From G051903925 sp051903925 (GTDB taxonomy: Bacteria; Pseudomonadota; Alphaproteobacteria; Zavarziniales; Zavarziniaceae): 64,000 bases of DNA. The stretch lies in assembly GCF_051903925.1 (NCBI RefSeq), contig NZ_CP173678.1, forward strand, positions 1,364,001 through 1,428,000. The letters run 5' to 3'. A program made the position numbers and the translations under genes. Positions 1 through 7,990 of the stretch are shown piece by piece; the stretch's first letter is position 1, and each line of letters starts with the position of its first letter. The notes beneath the pieces were generated by a model. The model saw only the letters and a program-made list of their open reading frames with translations. It had not been told where the DNA came from and did no database searches.

Positions 1-1
1 T

Positions 2-2041
2 GCCTATGGCCGCGACCTGGGCCGCATGCTCGCCTTCGCCATTGCCGGGCATCATGCTGGTCTGGCCGACTTTGCGGACCTGACAGGGCGGCTCGACGGC
101 AAGACGCTGGAGCCCTATGACGGCTGGCGAGATCATGTGGGGGACCTGCCGGGGAAGGCTGCGCTGATTCCGACCGCGAGGATTACGCCAAGCCGGCACA
201 GAGGCTTTACCTACGCGTTCCTGACCCGGATGCTGTTCTCGTGCCTGGTCGATGCCGATTTCCTGGAGACCGAGCGGTTCTATGCCCAGGCCGCCGGCGA
301 GTTCATCGCGCGGGGCGGGCATGCGGACCTGGGCGTGTTGCGCGAGCGCCTGTCTGCGCACATGGCAAAGGTCCAGGCGGGCGCCCGCGAGAGCAACCTG
401 AACCGCCTGCGGGCCGAGGTGCTGGGCCATGCCCGGTCCAAGGCTGCCCTGGACCCGGGCTTGTTCAGCCTGACCGTGCCGACCGGCGGAGGCAAGACGC
501 TGGCCTCCCTCTCGTTCGCGCTGGACCATGCGGTCACGCACGGCTTGGCGCGGGTGATCTATGTCATCCCCTATACCTCGATCATCGAGCAGACGGCCGA
601 AGTGTTCCGTCATGCCCTGGGCACACGCGACGACATCCTAGAGCACCATGCCAGCTTCGACTGGGGTCGCGCCGGGACCGTGGAGGGCGCGGACAGCGAA
701 GGCCCCGCTGGCCTGGTCAAGCTGCGCAAGGCGGCAGAAAACTGGGACGTGCCGATCGTGGTCACGACCGCGGTGCAGTTCTTCGAAAGCCTCCATGCGC
801 GGCGCACCTCCGCCTGTCGCAAGCTGCACAACATCACCAACAGCGTCGTGATCCTGGACGAGGCGCAGATGCTGCCGCTGCACCTGCTGCGGCCGTGCAT
901 GGCGGCGCTGGACGAGCTGGCGCGCAACTACCGGACCAGCGTCGTGCTGTGCACCGCGACCCAGCCGGCGCTCAGCCGGCAGCAGGGCTTTGCCGATCCA
1001 GAGGGGCACAAGGGCGCGCCGCAGAAGATCGGCTTCGACATTCCCGAGGAACGCGAACTGGCCCCCCGGCCCCGCGATCTCTATGCGGCGCTGAAGCGGG
1101 TCAGTATCGAGACCCTGCGTGAGCCGGTCGATGACGCCACCATCGCTGAACGCTTCGCGCAGCAGCCGCAGATGCTGTGCATCGTCAACAGCCGGGCCCA
1201 TGCGCGGGCCCTGTTCGAGCGGATCCGTGGGGCAGAGGGGGCGGCCCACCTAACCACCATGATGTGCCCGCGGCACCGCCGGGCGATCCTGTCCGAACTG
1301 CGCCAGCGCCTGATGACGGGACTGCCCGTGCGCCTGGTTGCCACCTCCCTGATCGAGGCAGGGGTCGACATATCCTTTCCCGAAGTCTGGCGGGCCGAGA
1401 CGGGCCTCGATTCGATCGCGCAGGCGGCGGGCCGCTGCAACCGGGAAGGGGCGCTGCCCGGCCTGGGCCGCACGGTCGTATTCACCCCGGCGGAGGTCAA
1501 GCCGCCGCACAGCATGAAGGCCGCTCAGCAATCGGCCCGGACCGTGCTGCGCACCCATCCCGACCCGCTGACGCTTGAGGCGGTGCACGCCTATTTCACC
1601 GAACTCTATTGGCAGCGTGGGGCGGAGGCGATGGACGCCGCCACGCTGGACGGGGAGACCTGGCCGATCCTGCGCAGCCTGGAGGAACGCGGGGCCGACC
1701 TGACATTCGAGTTCGAGAAGATCGCCCGTGCCTTTCGAATGATCGATGACGTGATGGAGCCGGTCATCGTGCCGTGGGATGCCGACGTAGTCGAGGTGCT
1801 GGAGCGAATCGAGATGATGGAGCGGCCTCTGGCCGGCGATTTGCGCAGGCTCCAGCAATATGTCGTGACGATCCCGTCCAGGGCACGGGCCGATTGGCTG
1901 GCGCGCGGCGCCCTGCGCGCGGTCCACCCACAACTGGGCAACGCCCTCGTCCGCTTCGAGGACCTCAGCCACTACCGGGCGGAGACGGGTGTGGAGCTGG
2001 TGGATTCGGTCTCACGCGCCAGTGAACTCAATGTGCTGTGA
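2..2041 (+). CDS. cas3: CRISPR-associated helicase-nuclease Cas3, type I-C (5' end missing)
   Basis: Cas3 is the ATP-dependent helicase and HD nuclease that Cascade recruits to degrade target DNA. The frame is open to the first base of the window, so the N-terminus with most of the HD nuclease domain is missing; 679 residues are present. Visible motifs in order are the distal HD motif HHAGL (about residue 20), Walker A TVPTGGGKT (about 160), the DEAD-type box LDEAQ (about 285), motif III TATQ, and the helicase motif VI region ending QAAGRCNREG (about 475-485). The family is usually 750-850 residues, so roughly 100 are lost off the edge. It is the first gene of the cas locus but is separated from cas5c by 451 bp, so the rest of the operon probably has its own promoter. 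Family identity is secure. Confidence 0.95.
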   Translation, partial: AYGRDLGRMLAFAIAGHHAGLADFADLTGRLDGKTLEPYDGWRDHVGDLPGKAALIPTARITPSRHRGFTYAFLTRMLFSCLVDADFLETERFYAQAAGEFIARGGHADLGVLRERLSAHMAKVQAGARESNLNRLRAEVLGHARSKAALDPGLFSLTVPTGGGKTLASLSFALDHAVTHGLARVIYVIPYTSIIEQTAEVFRHALGTRDDILEHHASFDWGRAGTVEGADSEGPAGLVKLRKAAENWDVPIVVTTAVQFFESLHARRTSACRKLHNITNSVVILDEAQMLPLHLLRPCMAALDELARNYRTSVVLCTATQPALSRQQGFADPEGHKGAPQKIGFDIPEERELAPRPRDLYAALKRVSIETLREPVDDATIAERFAQQPQMLCIVNSRAHARALFERIRGAEGAAHLTTMMCPRHRRAILSELRQRLMTGLPVRLVATSLIEAGVDISFPEVWRAETGLDSIAQAAGRCNREGALPGLGRTVVFTPAEVKPPHSMKAAQQSARTVLRTHPDPLTLEAVHAYFTELYWQRGAEAMDAATLDGETWPILRSLEERGADLTFEFEKIARAFRMIDDVMEPVIVPWDADVVEVLERIEMMERPLAGDLRRLQQYVVTIPSRARADWLARGALRAVHPQLGNALVRFEDLSHYRAETGVELVDSVSRASELNVL

Positions 2042-2054
2042 GGATCAAGAATAA

Positions 2055-2084
2055 GGCTCTGGATCGCCATCGCAATCCAGAGCC
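2055..2084 (-). terminator. Intrinsic terminator-like hairpin of the crRNA-like RNA
   Basis: The perfect 10-bp stem GGCTCTGGAT / ATCCAGAGCC has a 10-nt loop. Read on the minus strand it is followed by TTATTCTT. On the plus strand (downstream of cas3) it is followed by CATCCCACC, without a T-run. The orientation therefore fits termination of the minus-strand RNA, at the place where a second repeat would be expected. Confidence 0.65.
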
Positions 2085-2111
2085 CATCCCACCATCGACA
2101 CGAACCGCAAT

Positions 2112-2142
2112 GTTTCAATCCGCATAGGCAATTACCTATGAC
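2112..2142 (-). repeat. Degenerate CRISPR repeat with compensatory stem
   Basis: On the minus strand this 31-mer begins GTC and ends CGGATTGAAAC, against GTC and CGGATCGAAAC in the array repeat. Positions 3-8 (CATAGG) pair perfectly with positions 15-20 (CCTATG). In the array repeat the same positions hold CGCCCC and GGGGCG. The stem is kept while almost all its bases differ, which is covariation rather than chance similarity. The handle that Cas5c leaves on crRNAs would be nearly unchanged. The array's high-GC stem has been exchanged for an AT-richer one, which would also limit recombination with the array. Confidence 0.88.
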
Positions 2143-2164
2143 ATCAACTTACTACACCTCACAG

Positions 2165-2186
2165 GTTGTTGATATTCCTCAACAAC
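2165..2186. promoter_or_regulatory. Inverted repeat upstream of the crRNA-like RNA
   Basis: GTTGTTGA and TCAACAAC form a perfect 8-bp inverted repeat with a 6-nt spacer. It lies 23 bp upstream of the degenerate repeat when read on the minus strand. It could be an operator for the small RNA or for the divergent cas5c operon. No regulator is visible inside the cas locus, so its role is unknown. Confidence 0.4.
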
Positions 2187-2336
2187 GAGATCGCCATTGG
2201 TGGCTGGCCAAAAGCGGACGCGCCTTCTCCTGCGGCTGGACAGCCGGGACGCAGGGATCCGTCTCCACATTTTCTGGGCCTCGCAGGATGTGTCGTCCTG
2301 CGAGCAAGGGTCTCCTGCTGGCGAAGTATCGTCAAT

Positions 2337-2372
2337 AGGGCCGTTCCACCGTTCAACGCGAACGGCAATGAA
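2337..2372 (-). promoter_or_regulatory. Predicted target site of the crRNA-like RNA in the cas5c operon promoter region
   Basis: On the minus strand TTC (2372-2370) is followed by ATTGCCGTTCG. The guide of the crRNA-like RNA begins ATTGCGGTTCG. Over 33 positions I count 23 matches. The first 14 differ only at 6 and 12, and position 18 also differs. Every sixth base of a type I guide is flipped out and need not pair. TTC is the established type I-C PAM. The site ends about 120 bp upstream of the cas5c start. A weak -10-like TACTAT sits at 2376-2381, so bound Cascade would cover the core promoter. The promoter itself is a guess. Confidence 0.75.
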
Positions 2373-2492
2373 GGTTACTATCCCAGGACCGCATGCTGAG
2401 CAGGCGGTGCCGCGAGCGCCGCGAGTGGGGAATTGTAGGCGTTTCGTGATTACACCCACAGGTGTTACTGTCGACAAAACGGGGAGGAAGCG

Positions 2493-3176
2493 GTGGCCTA
2501 CGGGATCAGGCTTCACGTCTGGGGCGAGCGGGCGTGCTTCACGCGGCCCGAGATGAAGGTCGAGCGCGTCAGCTATGACGTGATGACGCCGTCGGCCGCG
2601 CGCGGCGTGCTGGAGGCGATCCACTGGAAGCCCGCGATCGCCTGGGTGATCGACCGCATCCACGTCCTGAAGCCAATCCGCTTCCAGTCCTTCCGCCGCA
2701 ACGAGGTCGGGGCGAAGGCAAGTGCTTCGCTGGCGCGCCAGGGCATGGCCGCGGGCAGCACCGCCGCCCTGGGCCTGGTAGTCGAGGATCATCGCCAGCA
2801 GCGCGCGGCCACCCTGCTGGTCGATGTCGCCTATGTGATCGAGGCGCATTTCGAAATCACGCCCCGGGCCCAGGCCGACGATACCGAGGCCAAGCACCTG
2901 TCGATGTTCAACCGGCGGGCCGCTGCCGGCCAGTGCTTCCACCGGCCCTATCTGGGCACGCGCGAATTCGCGGCCGACTTCGCGCTGCTGGCGGAGGGGG
3001 AACCGCTGCCCGCCACCACCCTGCCGCAGAGCCAGCGCGAGCGCGACCTCGGCTGGATGCTGCACGACCTCGACTTCACCGATCCGGAGGACGTGAAGTC
3101 GGTCTTCTTCCGCGCGCGGCTGGAGGGGGGCGTGCTCGACGTGCGCCGCTGCCTGGGGGAGGGGACCGCGCTATGA
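2493..3176 (+). CDS. cas5c: Type I-C Cas5 (Cas5c/Cas5d), crRNA-processing nuclease and Cascade subunit
   Basis: In type I-C, Cas5 replaces Cas6: it cuts the pre-crRNA and stays bound to the 5' handle in Cascade. The 227-residue product starts with a RAMP-type strand (YGIRLHVWGERACFTRPEMK). It then has the conserved segments VSYDVMTPSAARGVLEAIHW and PIRFQSFRRNE typical of Cas5d. The start is GTG, supported by GGGGAGGAAG just upstream (2481-2490). No in-frame ATG upstream gives a better alternative. It heads the effector operon and overlaps cas8c by four bases (ATGA). The candidate crRNA-like RNA target lies in its upstream region. Confidence 0.95.
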   Translation: MAYGIRLHVWGERACFTRPEMKVERVSYDVMTPSAARGVLEAIHWKPAIAWVIDRIHVLKPIRFQSFRRNEVGAKASASLARQGMAAGSTAALGLVVEDHRQQRAATLLVDVAYVIEAHFEITPRAQADDTEAKHLSMFNRRAAAGQCFHRPYLGTREFAADFALLAEGEPLPATTLPQSQRERDLGWMLHDLDFTDPEDVKSVFFRARLEGGVLDVRRCLGEGTAL

Positions 3177-4984
3177 CCGTCCTCCAGTCCCTCAACGCTT
3201 ATTACACACGCATGGCGGATCGGGGGGAGGCGGAGGCGCCGGGCTTCTCGCGGGAGAAGATCAGCTTCGCGATCGTGCTTTCGCCAGAGGGCGACGTGGT
3301 CGATGTCCTCGACCTGCGGGAGATGAAGGGCAAGAAGCAGCAACCGCGGCTGCTTGAGGTCCCGGCGGCACAGAAGCGCACCGCCGGCATCCTGCCCAAT
3401 CGGCTTTGGGACAAGACGGCCTATGCCCTGGGCCGCACCGCAGGCGAAGGCAAGAGGACGGCCGAGGAACACGCCGCGTTCAAGGCGGACAACCTCAAGC
3501 TCATCGGCGACACTACGGACCCCGGCCTGCTGGCGCTGCGCCGCTTCCTGGATCGCTGGGTGCCGGAGCGCTTCGACTCAAGCCCGTTCACGGCCGAGAT
3601 GCTGGACGCCAATGTGGTATTCCGCCTGGACGGGGCCAACCGCTTCGTGCACGAGGGCGAGGCCGCCCAGGCGCTGCTGGAGCGTGTGGCGGACCCTGGC
3701 GCGCCGACGTCATTCTGCCTAGTGACTGGCGTCGCCGCACCGTCGCGCCGCCTGCACCCGGCCGTGCGCGGGGTGGATGGGGCGCAGACCGCGGGGGCGG
3801 CGCTCGTCTCCTTCAACCTCGACGCATTCACGTCATACGGCAAGGAGCAGGGGGCGAATGCGCCGACCTCGGAGGCCGCCGCCTTCCGCTATGGCGCCGC
3901 CCTCAACCGCATGCTGGACCGGGGCAGCCCCAACCGGCTGCGTCGCGGTATCGGCGACGCGACTGTCGTGTTCTGGGCCGACACATCCGACACCGTGGAC
4001 GAGAGGGCGGCGCAGGCGGCGGAGGATGCGTTTGGCTGCTGGTTCGACCAGCCCGCCGCTGGCGCGGACGAGGAAATCGACCTGGACCTCAATCAGGCGG
4101 CACACCTGCGCGATTCCCTGGAGGCCGTGGTCGACGGTCGGGGTCAGGACGTGAACCCAGACCTGAAACCCGGCACGCGCTTTCACGTCCTGGGCCTGGC
4201 TCCCAACGCCGCGCGTCTCTCGGTGCGCTACTGGCTGACCGACAACTTCGAGGTCTTTGCCGCTCGCCTGCTCGATCACGCCAAGGACCTGGCGATCGAG
4301 CCCGCCCCCTGGGGCCGCAAGGCGCCCAGCGTCTGGCTGCTGCTGCTGAAGACGACGGCCCTGATGGAGAAGGCCGACAACATGCCGCCACTCCTGGCGG
4401 GGGAGGTCATGCGCGCCATCCTGGGCGGTGGGCGCTATCCCCGCACCCTGCTGGCCGCAGTCATCACCCGCCTGCGCGCCGGCGACGATCCGGCCCGCGG
4501 CTGGCACGCCGCCGCCATCAAGGCTGTGCTGGCCCGCGACCTGCGCCTCAACCGTTCGAAGGAGGAGATCCCCGTGAGCCTCGACCGCGAGGAGAAGCAC
4601 CCCGCCTATCAGCTCGGCCGCCTGTTCGCTGCGTGCGAGACGGCGCAGCGCATGGCGCTGGGCCGGGTCAACGCCACGATCCGCGACCGCTATTTCGGCG
4701 CTGCCTCGGCCACGCCCGCAAGCGTCTTCCCGCTGCTGATGCGCAATGTCCAGAACCACCTGGCCAAGCTGCGCAAGGACGGCAAGGGCCGCTGGCTGGA
4801 GCACGAGATCGAGGAGATCCACGGCCGGCTCCAGACCAGCCTGCCGCGCTCGCTAAAACTCGAAGCCCAGGGGCGCTTCGTGCTCGGCTACTACCACCAG
4901 CGCCAGGGCCAGCTGGCCGATGCCAAGGCCCGGGCCGAGGTCCAGGCGGCTGAGAACAAGGAAGAGGACACGCCCGATGAGTGA
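3173..4984 (+). CDS. cas8c: Type I-C large Cascade subunit Cas8c (Csd1)
   Basis: Cas8c is the large subunit that reads the PAM and opens target DNA. The ATG overlaps the cas5c stop as ATGA and gives 603 residues, the normal size for Csd1. An upstream in-frame extension into cas5c exists but would be antisense to all context. The N-terminal segment FSREKISFAIVLSPEGDVVDV and the segment VSFNLDAFTSYGKEQGANAP are family-like. The C-terminal part is rich in charged helices and may hold the internally translated small subunit (Cas11c) known in I-C systems, although I cannot fix its start. It overlaps cas7c by eight bases. Confidence 0.95.
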   Translation: MTVLQSLNAYYTRMADRGEAEAPGFSREKISFAIVLSPEGDVVDVLDLREMKGKKQQPRLLEVPAAQKRTAGILPNRLWDKTAYALGRTAGEGKRTAEEHAAFKADNLKLIGDTTDPGLLALRRFLDRWVPERFDSSPFTAEMLDANVVFRLDGANRFVHEGEAAQALLERVADPGAPTSFCLVTGVAAPSRRLHPAVRGVDGAQTAGAALVSFNLDAFTSYGKEQGANAPTSEAAAFRYGAALNRMLDRGSPNRLRRGIGDATVVFWADTSDTVDERAAQAAEDAFGCWFDQPAAGADEEIDLDLNQAAHLRDSLEAVVDGRGQDVNPDLKPGTRFHVLGLAPNAARLSVRYWLTDNFEVFAARLLDHAKDLAIEPAPWGRKAPSVWLLLLKTTALMEKADNMPPLLAGEVMRAILGGGRYPRTLLAAVITRLRAGDDPARGWHAAAIKAVLARDLRLNRSKEEIPVSLDREEKHPAYQLGRLFAACETAQRMALGRVNATIRDRYFGAASATPASVFPLLMRNVQNHLAKLRKDGKGRWLEHEIEEIHGRLQTSLPRSLKLEAQGRFVLGYYHQRQGQLADAKARAEVQAAENKEEDTPDE

Positions 4985-5915
4985 CCAGGCCGGCCTGCAG
5001 CGGCGCCACGAGTTCGTGCTCTATTTCGATGTGACGAACGGCAATCCGAACGGTGATCCCGATGCCGGCAACCTGCCGCGGCTGGACCCGGAGACCAATC
5101 TGGGCCTCGTCTCCGACGTCTCCCTGAAGCGCAAGATCCGCAACTACGTGGCCTTGGCCAAGGGGGACGCGCCAGGCCACGAGATCTACATGCGCGACGG
5201 CGCCACGCTCAACCTGGAACACAAGCGCGCCTGGACTGCGGTCCTGCCCGACATCACAAAAGCGGAGGACCAGAAGAAGCTGCCGAAGAAGGAGGAGGAC
5301 GCGCGCCGGCTGACCGCCTGGATGTGCGCCAACTTCTGGGACATCCGCACCTTTGGCGCGGTGATGACGACGGGCGTCAATGCGGGCCAGGTGCGGGGAC
5401 CCGTGCAGATCGCCTTCGGCCGCTCGATCGAGCCGGTCCTGCCGCTCGAAATCTCAATCACCCGCCTGGCCGCCACGACGGAAGCGGATGCCGAGGCAAA
5501 GGGCGGCCGCACCATGGGCCGCAAGCACATCATCCCCTATGGCCTCTATCGCGCGCACGGCTTCGTCTCGGCCCCGCTCGCCGCGCACCCGACCAAGGGA
5601 ACGGGCTTCTCCGACGCCGATCTCGCCCTCCTGTTCGACGCGTTGTGCAACATGTTCGAGCACGACCGGTCCGCGGCACGGGGGGAGATGGCGACGCGCC
5701 GGCTCATCGTCTTCCGCCATGCCACTGCGCTGGGCAATGCTCATGCCCATGCCCTGTTCGACCGGGTAAAGACCTGGCGCCTGTTCCAGGGCGCGCGGCA
5801 CGTGCCGATGGCCGATAGCCTGGACAACGCGCCCCCGGCCCGCACCTTCGCCGACTACGAGATCACGATCGACCGCGACGGCCTGCCCGACGGTGTCGAG
5901 ATCGTAGAGTATTGA
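4977..5915 (+). CDS. cas7c: Type I-C Cascade backbone subunit Cas7c (Csd2)
   Basis: Cas7 forms the filament that holds the guide RNA along the spacer. The 312-residue protein opens MSDQAGLQRRHEFVLYFDVT and contains the NGNPNGDPDAGN loop diagnostic of Csd2. The segments SDVSLKRKIRNYV and FGAVMTTGVNAGQVRGPVQ follow. The ATG at 4977 overlaps the cas8c stop, giving translational coupling. The frame is open further upstream inside cas8c, but those residues are not family-like. A 16-bp gap separates it from the inserted GIY-YIG gene. Confidence 0.96.
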   Translation: MSDQAGLQRRHEFVLYFDVTNGNPNGDPDAGNLPRLDPETNLGLVSDVSLKRKIRNYVALAKGDAPGHEIYMRDGATLNLEHKRAWTAVLPDITKAEDQKKLPKKEEDARRLTAWMCANFWDIRTFGAVMTTGVNAGQVRGPVQIAFGRSIEPVLPLEISITRLAATTEADAEAKGGRTMGRKHIIPYGLYRAHGFVSAPLAAHPTKGTGFSDADLALLFDALCNMFEHDRSAARGEMATRRLIVFRHATALGNAHAHALFDRVKTWRLFQGARHVPMADSLDNAPPARTFADYEITIDRDGLPDGVEIVEY

Positions 5916-5931
5916 CTCTCCGTACAGACGG

Positions 5932-6249
5932 ATGGATCAGCTGAAGGTGATACATAAAATTAACTATCATAATGGCCGGATCTATGTCGGAAAGGACTTA
6001 ACAAACGACATAAACTACTTTAGGAGCGCCAAGTCGGAGCTGGTAGCCCAGGATTTTGCAGAAGAGCAAAGGTCCAAGTTCGCGGTGGTCAGGGAGATAA
6101 TCTGGTCATCCGAGACTGCCTCTGATCGGGAGGTTGCGCAAATGGAGGTTGCATTGATCAGGTCGCTAAGGGCCAACGATCCGCAGGTTGGCTACAATCG
6201 ATGGCCGAAGCATCGTCCGCCGGGTGACGCCGTGGTGGGCCATCCGTAG
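5932..6249 (+). CDS. Small GIY-YIG-family nuclease-like protein inside the cas operon
   Basis: This 105-residue product lies between cas7c and cas4, 16 bp after one and 8 bp before the other, on the same strand. The N-terminal strand VIHKINYHNGRIYVGKDLT has the second half of the GIY-YIG signature (YVG). The first half appears degenerate (KIN instead of GIY). It is followed by NYFRSAKSELVAQDF and by EVALIRSLRANDPQVGYNRW, typical of stand-alone GIY-YIG proteins. Codon use is markedly more AT-rich than the flanking cas genes, which suggests recent insertion. It is not a standard part of type I-C. It might be cargo, a nuclease acting in adaptation, or an unrelated passenger; there is no functional evidence. 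Confidence 0.8.
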   Translation: MDQLKVIHKINYHNGRIYVGKDLTNDINYFRSAKSELVAQDFAEEQRSKFAVVREIIWSSETASDREVAQMEVALIRSLRANDPQVGYNRWPKHRPPGDAVVGHP

Positions 6250-6257
6250 AGCGCGAG

Positions 6258-6908
6258 ATGCCCTTTCCCGACGTGCCCGACCCGGCGGCCGAGGATGCGC
6301 TGATCCCGCTCTCGGCCTTGCAGCACTACCTGTTCTGCCCGCGGCAATGTGCGCTGATCCATGTCGAGCAGCTTTGGGCGGAGGACGGCGCCACGGCAGA
6401 GGGACGGCTGCTGCACGAAGCGGTCGACGCTGGTGGTCAGGAACGGCGGCCTGGGATCCGCATCGCCCGCGGCTTGGCGCTGCGTTCCCTTGCCCTCGGA
6501 CTGGCTGGCCGTGCCGACGTGGTCGAGTTTCATGGCCGGGGACGGGCAGCGGTCCCCTTTCCCGTCGAGTACAAGCGCGGCAAGCCAAAGGCCCATCGTG
6601 CGGACGAAGTGCAGCTCTGCGCCCAGGCGATCTGCCTGGAGGAGATGTTCGGCTGCGCCATTTCCGAAGGCGCGCTGTTCTACGGCACGACGCGGCGGCG
6701 GCTCGCCATCGTGTTTGATGTCACCCTGCGCACCCTGACGGCGGAGGTAGCCGCCGCGACCCGCGCGATGATCCGCGCGCAGCACACCCCCCGGCCGGTA
6801 CGCATGCCCGGCTGCCGCCGGTGCTCGATGGCGGACCTGTGCCGGCCCGACCGGCTGGAGCGGCCGCCGAAGGTTGCCCGCTGGCTGGCGGCGCAGCTGG
6901 ACGCGTAG
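6258..6908 (+). CDS. cas4: Adaptation nuclease Cas4, type I-C
   Basis: Cas4 is a RecB-fold, Fe-S exonuclease that trims prespacers and selects those with a PAM for Cas1-Cas2. The 216-residue protein shows the N-terminal cysteine motif LFCPRQCALIH, the histidine segment EGRLLHEAV, the RecB active-site lysine in VEYKRGKPKA and the downstream Gln motif QLCAQAICLEE. It ends with the cysteine cluster GCRRCSMADLC. The four Fe-S cysteines are therefore present. It lies 8 bp after the GIY-YIG gene and 10 bp before cas1. Confidence 0.95.
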   Translation: MPFPDVPDPAAEDALIPLSALQHYLFCPRQCALIHVEQLWAEDGATAEGRLLHEAVDAGGQERRPGIRIARGLALRSLALGLAGRADVVEFHGRGRAAVPFPVEYKRGKPKAHRADEVQLCAQAICLEEMFGCAISEGALFYGTTRRRLAIVFDVTLRTLTAEVAAATRAMIRAQHTPRPVRMPGCRRCSMADLCRPDRLERPPKVARWLAAQLDA

Positions 6909-6918
6909 GGGCAGCGCC

Positions 6919-7959
6919 ATGCGCCGCATGCTCAACACGATCTATGTGACCAGCGAGGATGCCTGGCTGCGCAAGGACGGCGCCAACCTGGTCGTGGAGG
7001 TGGCCGGGCAGGAGCGTGGCCGGGCGCCGCTGCACATGCTGGAGGGGGTGGTCAGCTTCGGCCGGCCCGGCGCCTCGCCGGCCCTGCTGGCTGCCTGTGC
7101 CGAGGCGGGCATCACCGTCTCCCACCTCGATCCCAACGGCCGCTTCCTGGCCCGCGTGGAGGGCCAGCGTAGCGGCAACGTCCTGCTGCGCCGCGCCCAG
7201 TACCGCTGGGCCGACGACCCGGCGCGCCGCGTGCCCATCGTCCGCGGCATCGTGGCCGCCAAGACGGCCAACCAGCGCACCGTGATCCGCCGCGCCCTGC
7301 GTGACCACGGCGACAGCCTCGCCGGTCCGGCCGCTGCCGCCCTGCAGGAGGCCGAGGCCCGCCTGACCGACATTGCCAGGCGGACCCTTGTCCCCGGCGA
7401 TGTCGAGGTGCTGCGCGGCCTGGAGGGGGAGGCGGCGTTCGTCTATTTCCAGGTCTTCGACCACCTGATCCGCAGCGATGATGCCGCCTTCACTTTCGGC
7501 GGCCGGTCGCGCCGCCCGCCGCTCGACCGGATCAACGCCCTGCTCTCCTTCCTGTACGCGATGCTCGGGCACGACTGCCGCTCCGCGCTGGAAGCCCATG
7601 GCCTCGACCCCCAGGTCGGCTTCCTCCACACCGATCGGCCCGGCCGCGCCAGCCTGGCGCTCGACCTGATGGAGGAACTGCGCCCAGTGCTGGCCGACCG
7701 CTTGGCGCTCAGCCTCGTCAACCGGCGGCAGGTCGCGGCCCATGACTTCATCCTGGAGGAGGCGGGTGGCGTGCGCCTCACCGACGAGGCCCGCAAGCGC
7801 ATCCTGGTCGCCTGGCAGGAGCGCAAGCGCGACGACCTGCGCCACCCCTTCCTGGACGAGGTCATGCCGCTCGGCCTCGTCGCCCACGCCCAGGCGCAGC
7901 TCCTCGCGCGGCACCTGCGCGGCGATCTCGACGGCTATCCCGGCTTCATCTGGAAATGA
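6919..7959 (+). CDS. cas1: CRISPR integrase Cas1, type I-C
   Basis: Cas1 is the metal-dependent integrase that inserts new spacers at the leader end. The product of 346 residues starts MRRMLNTIYVTSEDAWLRKD, the usual type I-C start. It includes the central region LSFLYAMLGHDCRSALEAHG and the C-terminal signature GFLHTDRPGRASLALDLMEE, with the conserved His and acidic residues. A second ATG three codons downstream is an equally possible start. It is followed after 31 bp by cas2. Confidence 0.96.
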   Translation: MRRMLNTIYVTSEDAWLRKDGANLVVEVAGQERGRAPLHMLEGVVSFGRPGASPALLAACAEAGITVSHLDPNGRFLARVEGQRSGNVLLRRAQYRWADDPARRVPIVRGIVAAKTANQRTVIRRALRDHGDSLAGPAAAALQEAEARLTDIARRTLVPGDVEVLRGLEGEAAFVYFQVFDHLIRSDDAAFTFGGRSRRPPLDRINALLSFLYAMLGHDCRSALEAHGLDPQVGFLHTDRPGRASLALDLMEELRPVLADRLALSLVNRRQVAAHDFILEEAGGVRLTDEARKRILVAWQERKRDDLRHPFLDEVMPLGLVAHAQAQLLARHLRGDLDGYPGFIWK

Positions 7960-7990
7960 GCCGCGCGGATGGAACAGGGCCCGCCTGACC

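Larger units (their letters stand above)
2055..2142 (-). ncRNA. creR: Putative cas-regulating crRNA-like RNA (CreR type)
   Basis: The minus strand of the cas3-cas5c gap encodes a crRNA look-alike. It has a 31-nt degenerate repeat (2112-2142), a guide-like stretch (2111 down to 2085), then a perfect 10-bp hairpin (2055-2084) followed by TTATTCTT. The repeat has the same length as the array repeat. It keeps the 5' GTC and the 3' CGGATTGAAAC handle, and its stem occupies the same positions. The guide matches a site at 2337-2369 beside a TTC PAM. Crescent-like crRNA mimics of this kind, which guide Cascade to repress cas promoters, are known as CreR or related RNAs. Transcription, processing and repression here are inferred. 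No convincing promoter was found upstream on the minus strand. Confidence 0.8.

Noticed and set aside
2042..2492. A CreT-like toxin RNA or small toxin gene that would make the crRNA-like element an addiction module (CreTA).
   Set aside because: No short ORF with rare-codon runs or other toxin features was visible, and the guide matches the cas5c promoter region instead.
2136..3065. A 309-codon minus-strand frame over the cas3-cas5c gap and cas5c.
   Set aside because: It is antisense to cas5c, has no family-like sequence and crosses the crRNA-like element.
2933..3172. An N-terminally extended cas8c frame starting inside cas5c.
   Set aside because: The extension overlaps cas5c in another frame and is not Cas8-like; the ATG at 3173 overlaps the cas5c stop as expected.
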